DNA from: Peptoniphilaceae bacterium AMB_02
GTDB taxonomy: Bacteria; Bacillota; Clostridia; Tissierellales; Peptoniphilaceae
Direction: 5' to 3'
Length of the DNA stretch: 64,000 bases
Assembly: GCA_036321625.1 (NCBI GenBank)
Contig: CP143259.1
Span: 2,344,001-2,408,000 of the forward strand
The notes beneath the pieces were generated by a model that worked only from the letters and a program-made list of their open reading frames with translations, searched no databases and had not been told where the DNA came from. Positions within the stretch are counted from its first letter, which is position 1, and each line of letters starts with the position of its first letter. A program made the translations under genes and the position numbers. This document shows positions 45,338 through 53,301 of this stretch, piece after piece.

Positions 45338-46330
45338 TTAACAAAGAGTTGCGTACATTATAGCCTTAATTGTATGCATTCTGTTTTCGGCCTGATCAAA
45401 TACTAATGATTGTCTTGATTCAAATACTTCATCAGAAACTTCCATTTCTTCTAGACCGAATTTTTCGTAAATTTCTTTTCCAACTTTAGTTTTTAAGTCG
45501 TGGAAAGATGGTAAGCAGTGTAGGAATATAGCTTCTTGATTTGCATTTTCCATTGCTTCTTTGTTGATTTGGTAATCTTTCAATAATGCAATTCTTTGCT
45601 CCCAGATTTCTGCCGGTTCACCCATTGATACCCAGATATCGGTATAAAGAACGTCTGCATCCTTTGTTCCTTCTTTTGGATCAGAAGTTAAGGTTACTGT
45701 ACAATGATTTTCAGCAGCGATTTCTTTAGCCATGCTTACAAGATTCTCTTCCGGGAACAGCTCCTCAGGAGCACAAGCTACAAAGTTAACACCCATCTTA
45801 GCACAAACAATCATTAAAGAATTTGCTACATTGTTACGAGCATCGCCCATGTAAACGAATTTTAATCCTTTTAGGTATCCGAAATGCTCTTCAATAGTAA
45901 GCATATCTGCTAACATTTGAGTTGGATGCCATTCGTCAGTAAGTCCGTTCCATACAGGTACTCCGGCATATTTCCCTAACTCTTCAACTGTCTCTTGAGA
46001 GAAACCTCTGTACTCTATACCGTCATACATTCTTCCAAGTACTCTTGCTGTATCAGGTATTGACTCTTTATGTCCCATTTGAGATCCAGCAGGATCAAGG
46101 TAAGTAACTCCCATTCCAAGATCGTTTCCTGCAACTTCAAATGAGCATCTTGTTCTAGTTGAAGTTTTTTCGAAAAGTAATACGATGTTCTTTCCTTCCA
46201 AGTACTTGTGTGGAACTCCCGCTCTTTTCATTGATTTGAAATCCTTAGATAACTCTAGTAAGTAGCGGATGTCTTCTGAAGTGAAGTCAATTAGTTTTAA
46301 AAAGTTTTTACCTCTTAGGTTTTTTCCCAT
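45338..46330 (-). CDS. arcB: Ornithine carbamoyltransferase
   Basis: 330 residues. Interconverts citrulline + Pi and ornithine + carbamoyl phosphate. Carbamoyl-phosphate site [11 protein letters not shown] (about 56), HPTQ (about 133), and ornithine/catalytic Cys in HCLP (about 270). ATG 46330 has AAAGGAG 9 bp upstream; the frame stays open further upstream to 46384, but that extension has no ribosome site and no family counterpart. With carbamate kinase in the same locus the catabolic direction (ATP from citrulline) is likely. Arginine deiminase itself is not in the window. Divergent from the AraC regulator. Confidence 0.93.
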   Translation of the reverse strand: MGKNLRGKNFLKLIDFTSEDIRYLLELSKDFKSMKRAGVPHKYLEGKNIVLLFEKTSTRTRCSFEVAGNDLGMGVTYLDPAGSQMGHKESIPDTARVLGRMYDGIEYRGFSQETVEELGKYAGVPVWNGLTDEWHPTQMLADMLTIEEHFGYLKGLKFVYMGDARNNVANSLMIVCAKMGVNFVACAPEELFPEENLVSMAKEIAAENHCTVTLTSDPKEGTKDADVLYTDIWVSMGEPAEIWEQRIALLKDYQINKEAMENANQEAIFLHCLPSFHDLKTKVGKEIYEKFGLEEMEVSDEVFESRQSLVFDQAENRMHTIKAIMYATLC

Positions 46331-46536
46331 TTTGCATTTCTCCTTTAATAATAGTTTATCTGATATCGTTTCCTTTATTATCATAGCATATCTTATATAA
46401 AATGATAGGACAAATTTAAGCTCAATTTTTGTTTATAGTTTAATTTAGATTTTTTCTCTACTTTACTATACCTTCATTATATAATATACTTTAATTTGAG
46501 GAGAAATATGTAATATTATTAAGGAAAGGAGACAAT

Positions 46537-47784
46537 ATGGCTGAGAAAAAGATAAAAATTCAGGACTATTACGAAGCAGCACTTGATGATTCTTCTATTT
46601 TAACTTTTGACATCCAGACTGATTTGAATCCCACAAATCGACTATTACACAAACAAAGCCGTTTCTTATACGTCGTAAGCGGATATGCTAAGATTAAAAT
46701 TCAAAATGAAGTACATGAGATGAAGCCCGGTGTTGTAATCGCGATACTGCCCTGGCAAATTTCTCAGATTATAGAAGTTGTTGAAGAAGTTACCTACTAT
46801 CTATTAATATATAATTTCAACCTACTTAATCATATTGTCAAAAGAGACTTAAATATTACCGATACCGATGTGAACTTTATTGATAAGCTATACCAAAACA
46901 ATTCAGTACTAAGCAAAGAGGCTAATTCTCAAAAAATTAAATCCATTTTTGACGATATAAAAGATGAAATCGGTATCTGTTCAATGGACATGTTAAGTAA
47001 AAACAATTCCTATTCCACACTTTATTTGCAGTCCAAACTGGTTGAACTACTGGTCATGTACCTAAGGCTTATTGACAGTGCTCAACCCGTTTATAACAAA
47101 GAACTCAACGAACAAGACATTTTTAAATACATGTATCTAAATTCTACAAAAAATCTAAGTTTGGAGACTCTTTCAAAAGTGTTTCTAATGAGTGAAAGCT
47201 CCATCTCTAAGTATATAAACCAGATGACCGGACTTGGATTTTACGACTTATTGCATGAAATGAGGCTGTCTAAGGCACAGTTTTTATTGCTTCATACAAA
47301 CCTCACTCTAAAGGACATTGCAAGCGCCGTAAAATACGCGGATCCATCTCAATTGAGCAAGGTGTTTTCTGAAAAAAAGGGCATTAGCATCCGAAGATTC
47401 AAAAAGGCAAATGATTGTATTGACTCTTTAGTGAATGTAAGATTAGACCACAGATCAACTAAAATAATAGAGTATATCTACGATAATTATTCTGAAGATA
47501 TAGACATCGTAGACATTTCTAATGAGTTTAAAATCTCTCCAAAGAGTATAAATAAAATTCTGGTATACTATATGGAACAGAATTTTAGAAACTTCCTAAC
47601 ACAAGTAAGAATCTACAAATCATGTAGCCTGCTTTTGGAAACCGATTACTCTATTACCGAAATAGCTTCAATAGTAGGATTCAATTCCACCAAAACTTTT
47701 AACAGACATTTTATGAAGCACATACTCGTGACTCCGTCAGAGTTTAGAAAAACAACACTGGAACAAAATGATAATGATGAGTAA
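46537..47784 (+). CDS. AraC-type regulator with two tandem HTH units
   Basis: 415 residues. An N-terminal cupin-like sensor domain (about 1-140, FLYVVSGYAKIKIQNEVHEM) is followed by two AraC/HTH_18-type regions: about 200-290 (LSLETLSKVFLMSESSISKY ... TLKDIASAVKYADPSQLSKVF) and about 315-408 (IDIVDISNEFKISPKSINKI ... SITEIASIVGFNSTKTFNRHF ... TPSEFRK). Duplicate HTH units in one AraC protein are unusual. AAGGAAAGGAG precedes the ATG. Divergent from arcB with 206 bp between starts, so it is the obvious candidate regulator of the ornithine locus. Confidence 0.85.
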   Translation: MAEKKIKIQDYYEAALDDSSILTFDIQTDLNPTNRLLHKQSRFLYVVSGYAKIKIQNEVHEMKPGVVIAILPWQISQIIEVVEEVTYYLLIYNFNLLNHIVKRDLNITDTDVNFIDKLYQNNSVLSKEANSQKIKSIFDDIKDEIGICSMDMLSKNNSYSTLYLQSKLVELLVMYLRLIDSAQPVYNKELNEQDIFKYMYLNSTKNLSLETLSKVFLMSESSISKYINQMTGLGFYDLLHEMRLSKAQFLLLHTNLTLKDIASAVKYADPSQLSKVFSEKKGISIRRFKKANDCIDSLVNVRLDHRSTKIIEYIYDNYSEDIDIVDISNEFKISPKSINKILVYYMEQNFRNFLTQVRIYKSCSLLLETDYSITEIASIVGFNSTKTFNRHFMKHILVTPSEFRKTTLEQNDNDE

Positions 47785-47787
47785 TAA

Positions 47788-47816
47788 TAAAAGACCGGCA
47801 TCTTGCCGGTCTTTTT
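47788..47816. terminator. Terminator of the AraC regulator gene
   Basis: AAAAGACCGGCA-TCT-TGCCGGTCTTTTTG, directly after the stop and serving the convergent FmdE-like gene as well. Confidence 0.85.
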
Positions 47817-47828
47817 GTTTTTGTATTT

Positions 47829-48356
47829 CTAAATAATTTTTCTGTCGTAATCAGTAAAACAGTCGAGACAAAGTTTTTTTCCTTCCTGCAAGCGAATCTT
47901 ATGCTCAGCAGTCGTCTCACCACAGTTTTCACAGGTTTCATTTTTGAAAATCTTTGCTTTTTCAGGCAGTTTGTAAAAAGTCTCCGTTACTTTAAAAACA
48001 TCATCAAAGGGTTCATTTAAAATAAAATTCTGTCTCTGAGGCCTGTCCATATCTTCCGGCATCGACTTTAACATAAGCCTGATACTCTTTCCTGATTTTT
48101 TCTCATAAAAACTAAAAGCCATCTTGCCAACAGGGCGATAGATTAAATTTCCTTTACCCAATGTGCAGCCTGTAAGTACTTGAACGGCATCTACTCCGCA
48201 TGCATCATTTTCGGTAATACAATAGAGTTCTTCATCAATATCTCTTTTAATATCTAGTATTCTCATAGCTTCTATTGCAGCTCTAAAACCTATTGCCAAT
48301 CCTGGACACTCGTGACCATGAAACTCGACACAGTCTTCCCATAATTTTTGATTCAT
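47829..48356 (-). CDS. FmdE-family protein with C-terminal zinc ribbon
   Basis: 175 residues. The N-terminal FmdE domain has FHGHECPGLAIGFRAA (about 12-27) and ENDACGVDAVQVLTGCTLGKGN (Cys cluster, about 49-70); the C-terminal CENCGETTAEHK ... LCLDCF forms a zinc ribbon (CxxC..CxxC). FmdE-like proteins occur with molybdenum/tungsten enzymes such as formylmethanofuran or formate dehydrogenases in bacteria lacking methanogenesis; a role in pterin-cofactor or metal handling for FdhF is a guess. Confidence 0.82.
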   Translation of the reverse strand: MNQKLWEDCVEFHGHECPGLAIGFRAAIEAMRILDIKRDIDEELYCITENDACGVDAVQVLTGCTLGKGNLIYRPVGKMAFSFYEKKSGKSIRLMLKSMPEDMDRPQRQNFILNEPFDDVFKVTETFYKLPEKAKIFKNETCENCGETTAEHKIRLQEGKKLCLDCFTDYDRKII

Positions 48357-48413
48357 TTTTCACCTCAAATTAATTATTCTTTACAGGAATATAATAATAT
48401 TCTTTTAAAGCTT

Positions 48414-49187
48414 CTACTTGTCTCTGTATTCGTCCAATAATCCGATAATTGAATCTATCTTAGCTAAACTGTTTATCAGGATTTCATCGAAAGCCCCAAT
48501 TCCCAGATCCATTGCAGATAGTTTTTCCTCAGTCTTTTCTCTAGCTGCTCTCATCAAAAGAGTCGCCCATTTAGCAGCTTTATAGGCATCAAGTCCAGTA
48601 CCTACAACCGCTGCAGCTACCGCAGCATAAACACATTTATAGCCAAATACCGTGGTTAGTAGTCCCGTTCTGTTTTTACAAGTATAGGACTCCTTGCCAT
48701 TGGTGACATAATCATCTATATCCATAATAATCACAGTACATTTTTTGCGCTCAGCAATAATATCTGCCATTTGCTCAACCGTTATCTTGCCCTCTTCTAC
48801 AGCTCTATTACTAACTAAACTATACACTTCTTTTATTTCGCAAATATCTCCAATGATAATATCGACATGTAATTCATTTAGGAAAGTCTGAATTGTATTT
48901 TTTCTAAGTGTTGAAGTCTCTATAGCTTGGGGCTGGAGTATTATCGGTCTTCTAAGCTGATTTGCATATAAGCCGGCTTTTAGCATCGACCTTATCGTCC
49001 TAAAGTTTAAGGTCCCGATATTAATGAGTAGAGAATCACAATACTCGGTAATGTCTTTCACCTCATCGGGATCATCACCGACATAACCTCTTGCTCCGAT
49101 TGCATAAAGTGCATTTATTATCTCTCTGGCGGAGACATAATTGGTTATACAATGTACTTTAGATTCCGTTAAAATGTTTTTTATCAT
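48414..49187 (-). CDS. ThiM-like (hydroxyethylthiazole kinase family) protein, diverged active site
   Basis: 257 residues. The N-terminal half follows ThiM closely in pattern: VHCITNYVSAREIINALYAI, GDDPDEVKDIT and LLINIGTLN. The later conserved positions are lost: the DPVGxG motif reads LQPQAIET, and the catalytic TGTGCxxS segment reads RTGLLTTVFGY. AGGGTATAATG-like context gives a GGAGGG site before the ATG. No thiamine genes or TPP riboswitch are adjacent. It may phosphorylate something else or have lost kinase activity. Confidence 0.7.
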   Translation of the reverse strand: MIKNILTESKVHCITNYVSAREIINALYAIGARGYVGDDPDEVKDITEYCDSLLINIGTLNFRTIRSMLKAGLYANQLRRPIILQPQAIETSTLRKNTIQTFLNELHVDIIIGDICEIKEVYSLVSNRAVEEGKITVEQMADIIAERKKCTVIIMDIDDYVTNGKESYTCKNRTGLLTTVFGYKCVYAAVAAAVVGTGLDAYKAAKWATLLMRAAREKTEEKLSAMDLGIGAFDEILINSLAKIDSIIGLLDEYRDK

Positions 49188-49296
49188 TATACCCTCCGAA
49201 TTAATAGCTTAATTACATAACTTCTTTTATTATATAATAAAGAGCACTTGCTTACAATGTAGTTTAAAATTATATAGCTGTATTTCATCATCTTAC

Positions 49297-49325
49297 TTGT
49301 AAAATGAACTATGCTTATATATAAT
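49297..49325 (+). promoter_or_regulatory. Promoter of tRNA-Ser
   Basis: TTGTAA (49297-49302), 17-bp spacer, TATAAT (49320-49325), 10 bp before the tRNA 5' end. Confidence 0.65.
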
Positions 49326-49335
49326 AATCTTAAAT

Positions 49336-49424
49336 GGAGACGTATCGAAGTGGTCATAACGAGGCGCACTCGAAATGCGTTTGCCTTCACGGGCACGGGG
49401 GTTCGAATCCCTCCGTCTCCGCCA
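49336..49424 (+). tRNA. tRNA-Ser (anticodon CGA)
   Basis: Class II tRNA: acceptor GGAGACG/CGTCTCC, anticodon stem-loop GCGCA-CTCGAAA-TGCGT (anticodon CGA), a long variable arm, T arm GGGGG-TTCGAAT-CCCTC-like and encoded CCA at 49422-49424. Confidence 0.95.
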
Positions 49425-49455
49425 AAAAACTCCGGGTAAACAACTCGGAGTTTTT
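49425..49455 (+). terminator. Terminator of tRNA-Ser
   Basis: AAAAACTCCG.GT / AC.CGGAGTTTTT stem-loop immediately after CCA. Confidence 0.8.
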
Positions 49456-49564
49456 CTTTGACAGTATAGTTTTGTGAATGCCGATAATTTCCGGCAATGA
49501 TAATATTATATTAGTAAATAAATTAATATTTTGATTTGCCCAGGATGATTAAAACTATAAAACA

Positions 49565-50551
49565 TTATTTGTCTGCTTTGGCTAACATTGTAAATAACGC
49601 GATTACTCCGGGATATAATACTCCGGATACCACCAATATAATCCAGCTGTATTGCCAGTTATTTGTAATAAACGAATATCCTAAGAAAATTGCCACAACT
49701 ATTGCCCAATAGGCCGTAGACATTGATGAAGTTCCTATCTGTTTTTCTTTTTCCTCCCTTGAATAATCACCTTCTTGTGAGATTTTCTCATAACTGGACC
49801 ATATTACTCCATCTTTTACCATTATAAATACCCCTATGGCCACCATAACCAAACTAATCGGTAAAATCATTAAGAGTCTGGCATCATTTTCACTATCCAG
49901 CAGTGCTCCAACAATTAATGGTGTTGAAGTCAGAATACAAAGTACTGTCCCGATAACTATTGCTCTTGTATGATTAGGTTTCCGCTCTTCTTTCTTCTGT
50001 CTGATCATTTCAGCAACACCATACTCAGCCCGAAAAATTTCATTGTCTAGATAATCAAATTCTGAAGTTTTTTGCCTTGTCATTATAAATATGACTACTG
50101 CAACAGCTACTACTACGATGATTGCCACTACACCAATAGCTATAGTAAGGTTTTCTGAAATTTCATATCTCCCAAGTTCATGAAGAGCCAGTAAAATGAA
50201 TAGTACCACGGGAGATACAATACATAAAAATACTCCCAGAGCTATATTTTTAGATGTTTGTTCTTTTACTTCTAAAAATTTTCTAGCTTCATTCATAGTT
50301 ACTACTCTTTGATTTACATTTTCTTCAAATGCATCACCAGGTCCATCTCCTTCCGGACCATCTTTTAATAGATAATCTAAACTCACTTCAAATATATCTG
50401 ATAGACGAATCAGCTTTTCTATTTCGGGAATTGATTGTCCACTTTCCCATTTTGAAACTGATTGTCTGCTTACTTCCATTTTATCTGCAAGTTCTTCTTG
50501 TGACCATCCAAATTTTTTTCTGAGATAAGATAATTTATCAGCAAAATTCAT
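49565..50551 (-). CDS. Membrane-bound XRE-family regulator
   Basis: 328 residues: HTH_3 domain (1-62; [32 protein letters not shown]), an acidic linker, then six hydrophobic segments in pairs (about 105-125, 135-158, 198-220, 228-248, 285-300, 303-325). DNA-binding domain joined to a membrane domain suggests direct response to an envelope signal. AGGAGGTACC precedes the ATG. Stands alone. Confidence 0.85.
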   Translation of the reverse strand: MNFADKLSYLRKKFGWSQEELADKMEVSRQSVSKWESGQSIPEIEKLIRLSDIFEVSLDYLLKDGPEGDGPGDAFEENVNQRVVTMNEARKFLEVKEQTSKNIALGVFLCIVSPVVLFILLALHELGRYEISENLTIAIGVVAIIVVVAVAVVIFIMTRQKTSEFDYLDNEIFRAEYGVAEMIRQKKEERKPNHTRAIVIGTVLCILTSTPLIVGALLDSENDARLLMILPISLVMVAIGVFIMVKDGVIWSSYEKISQEGDYSREEKEKQIGTSSMSTAYWAIVVAIFLGYSFITNNWQYSWIILVVSGVLYPGVIALFTMLAKADK

Positions 50552-50944
50552 ATTGGTACCTCCTAATTAAATATTTTCTAAATATAATATACAAAATTTG
50601 GCAGTTGCAATCCACCAACTTCAACATTCTTTTTGTCAACCGGTAGTTGCTTTTTATAATTTACGGGTAAATAATGATTATTTTTGTTTCACCTTTCTTG
50701 ATCTCTTTATAGAATGGGTCAAATCGGATTTATAAAATAAATTTATAATCTTCTATTTCACTTATAAATATCTCTATAAAAAATCTATGCCTCTCTTAAT
50801 TTTTACCCTTAATCAAACTAAATCCTTCTCTCAAATGTTTTTAAAAACTGTGCGGTTAAGTCGTTAGAAGTTTGATTTTAATCTAGGTATCAAGTCAGAT
50901 ATTTGATATGTATCTGTAGATTTCCACTTACAATTATGGAATTT
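50552..50944. other. Intergenic, nothing recognised
   Basis: AT-rich; contains TATAAT-like -10 sequences near 50585 that may serve the XRE gene on the minus strand. No coding or RNA feature is visible. Confidence 0.4.
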
Positions 50945-50987
50945 AAAAACGGCAATGCTCAGATTTTCAAATCTAAGCACTGCCTTT
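50945..50987. terminator. Terminator ending the TIR/vgb/vat transcription unit
   Basis: GGCA.TGCT.AGATTT-TC-AAATCT.AGCA.TGCC, 16-bp stem with three mismatches; minus strand continues into TTTTT. It directly follows the duplicated gene fragment at 50988. Confidence 0.75.
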
Positions 50988-51250
50988 CCATTATGCTGCT
51001 ATTAGATTTCCTTGCCTCTTTCCTAATATACTTACTGGTTTAGATAAAAGTTAATTCGATTTAATACCGATTTGTACCTTCTCTTCTTGAGTTAGTTCTC
51101 TTCCGTCACTGATTTTTTCAATCTATTTTTTTGTTTCTTCCTCGCCTAGAATTTTGTATATGACTGTTGGGTAATTTTATTTTTAGTATTATCTTGCTTA
51201 ATCTAAGCTATCTGATGATATTGGTCTAGAGTAATAGTATTTTCATCCGT
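50988..51250 (-). pseudogene. Duplicated 3' end of the TIR-WD40 gene (gene fragment)
   Basis: About 263 bp align with 53034-53301, the last 65 codons and downstream flank of the TIR-WD40 gene, starting at the same CCATTATGCTGCTATTAG and carrying the same EELTQEEKV-type C-terminus coding sequence, but with substitutions and small gaps that break the frame. It begins 19 bp after the vat stop. It is a direct repeat flanking the vgb-vat pair. Confidence 0.85.
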
Positions 51251-51268
51251 GATTATATGTCTTGTGTT

Positions 51269-51913
51269 TTATTTAATACTTTTTATAAGATTTAAATCGC
51301 AACTACAAAGCACTTCAAGATTTTCAAAAATCTTCTCTCTTGGCCAATCCCACCACTTAATACTTAATAAGTGCTGAATTAGATCATCATTAAATCTCTT
51401 CTTTATTATTTTAGTAGGATTTCCACCTGCAATATGGTATGGTGGAACATCTTTGGTTACAACTGAATTTGCCGCGATTATAGCTCCATCTCCAATATGG
51501 ATACCGGGCATTATGGTAACATTCTGTCCAATCCAAACATCATTACCAATTACAGTGTCCCCTTTATAAGGTAACTCGGTTAGAGATGGAGTAACTTTTT
51601 CCCATCCATTCCCCATGATGTTAAATGGATATGTTGTAACGCTGCACATTCTATGATTTGCGCCATTCATTATAATATTAATTCCTCTTGCAATAGCACA
51701 AAACTTACCAATGATTAGTTTGTCTCCTAAAAATTCATAGTGATGCGTCACTCGGGATTCGAAATTCTCAGCTCCTTCCTCATCATCATAATAAGTATAG
51801 TCCCCTACTATTATATTCGGTCTTGTTATTACATTTTTGATGAAACATATACTTTTTATTTCTTTATTAGGATGTATGGAATCTGGGTTTGGTCCATATA
51901 TCATAAACATCAC
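51269..51913 (-). CDS. vat: Vat-type streptogramin A O-acetyltransferase (xenobiotic acetyltransferase)
   Basis: 214 residues of the left-handed beta-helix xenobiotic acetyltransferase family. The opening YGPNPDSIHPN, the segment IVGDYTYYDD and the catalytic-His loop MNGANHRM (about 82-89) match Vat proteins, followed by hexapeptide repeats (VIGNDVWIGQNVTIMPGIHI) and the PPYHIAGGNP region. Acetylates group A streptogramins with acetyl-CoA. Start could be any of three close ATGs (51913, 51910, 51904); none has a strong ribosome site. Downstream of vgb by 81 bp and followed by the duplicated gene fragment. Length matches known Vat enzymes. Confidence 0.88.
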   Translation of the reverse strand: MMFMIYGPNPDSIHPNKEIKSICFIKNVITRPNIIVGDYTYYDDEEGAENFESRVTHHYEFLGDKLIIGKFCAIARGINIIMNGANHRMCSVTTYPFNIMGNGWEKVTPSLTELPYKGDTVIGNDVWIGQNVTIMPGIHIGDGAIIAANSVVTKDVPPYHIAGGNPTKIIKKRFNDDLIQHLLSIKWWDWPREKIFENLEVLCSCDLNLIKSIK

Positions 51914-51994
51914 TCACTTTCTGAATACAACTATTTAATATATCGTCATTTTTTAATCTTATTTAAATTTATATTCAAGATAGAACTTTCTATG

Positions 51995-52879
51995 CTAAAA
52001 AACAATTTGCCCAATTTTCCCACATTCTTCAGCAAACCATACAGCTCCATCCGGTCCGATAACTAAACCATGAGGTTCTGCATTTAAAGTAGGAATTTTG
52101 TACTCTTCTATTTTTCCATCAATTTGTAATCTACCAATTTTATTGCTACCCCATTCTGTAAACCATATCTCTCCTTTTTTATCTGATACTACAGCATGTG
52201 GTTTAGCATTTTGAGTTGGTAATGGATATTCAGTAATGATACCTTCTTTCGTCATTCTGCATATTTTATTTCCTATTATTTGAGCAAACCATATATCCTC
52301 ATCTGTGCCTGCACAAATTCCAACCGGACCTGAAGCAACAGTGGGTATTTCATAAGTGCTTATTTCTCCGTCAACTGTGATTTTCCCAATTCTATTACCT
52401 TGATTTTCTGTAAACCAAAGTGCTCCATCAGGACCCGATACAATCATAGCCGGGTAAGATCCTTCATTAGGTAAGTTATATTCAGTAATTCTCCCCGCCT
52501 TGTCTAACCTTCCGATTTTATTAGCATTTATTTCAGTAAACCATATCACATCATCATTTATAGCTATACCATAAGGTCCCGCATTCAAAGTCGGTATATC
52601 ATATTCAGTAATATCACCATCTATTGTTATTTTTGCTATCTTATTAGCTTTATTCTCCGTAAACCATAAATCCTCATTTTGTCCACTTGTAATGATTAAT
52701 GGTCTTGCTTCTATTGTTGGTATATTATATTCTGTAATATCACCAGTTAAATTAATCCTTCCAATTTTATTCCCCTTGTTTGCTGTAAACCAAATAGCTC
52801 CATCCAATCCTGTTGTTATTCCATACGGTCCGGTTAAACTATCCGGAAGTTCGTACTCATTAATTTTAATACTCATCAA
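51995..52879 (-). CDS. vgb: Vgb-type virginiamycin B (streptogramin B) lyase
   Basis: 294 residues forming seven repeats of about 42 residues (each with a GxxGxIWFTE-NKIGRI-type core), a seven-bladed propeller as in Vgb. The C-terminal [13 protein letters not shown] ... [10 protein letters not shown] contains the His and Glu used in Mg-dependent opening of the streptogramin B lactone. AGGAGAAAG precedes the start; the first two codons are both ATG. With vat it would inactivate both streptogramin components. Vgb-like propellers without lyase activity exist, but the pairing with vat makes the resistance role likely. Confidence 0.88.
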   Translation of the reverse strand: MMSIKINEYELPDSLTGPYGITTGLDGAIWFTANKGNKIGRINLTGDITEYNIPTIEARPLIITSGQNEDLWFTENKANKIAKITIDGDITEYDIPTLNAGPYGIAINDDVIWFTEINANKIGRLDKAGRITEYNLPNEGSYPAMIVSGPDGALWFTENQGNRIGKITVDGEISTYEIPTVASGPVGICAGTDEDIWFAQIIGNKICRMTKEGIITEYPLPTQNAKPHAVVSDKKGEIWFTEWGSNKIGRLQIDGKIEEYKIPTLNAEPHGLVIGPDGAVWFAEECGKIGQIVF

Positions 52880-53033
52880 CTTTCTCCTTTAAAATTTAAG
52901 CTTTATAAATTGTTTATTTTTTATATGGTCTATTATTCTTGGCGAGCTACACAAATTTACAAAGCTAGTAATTAATGAGCCTATTGTGTGGCTTATATAA
53001 TTTACAATTAATTATTACATGTATTATTTTAAA

Positions 53034-53301
53034 CCATTATGCTGCTATTAGATTTCCTTGCCTCTTTCTTAATATATACTTGCTGGTTTAGAAAAGATTT
53101 AATCCGATTTAATACCGATTTGAACCTTCTCTTCTTGAGTTAGTTCTCTTCCGTCACTGATTTTTTCAATCTCTTTTTTAGTTTCTTCCTCGCCCAAAAT
53201 TTCGTATATGGCCGTTGCTTGATAACTCTTATTTTTAGTATAGTCTTCCTTATCGTAAGCAATGTGATAATATTGGTCCAGGGCAATGGTGTTTCCATCC
53301 G
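53034..53301. repeat. Direct repeat partner inside the 3' end of the TIR-WD40 gene
   Basis: Original copy of the segment repeated at 50988-51250; spans the last codons of the TIR-WD40 gene and 65 bp beyond its stop. Confidence 0.85.

Noticed and set aside
46331-46384. N-terminal extension of ornithine carbamoyltransferase to 46384
   Set aside because: No ribosome site, poor resemblance to the family, whereas ATG 46330 has AAAGGAG at good spacing.
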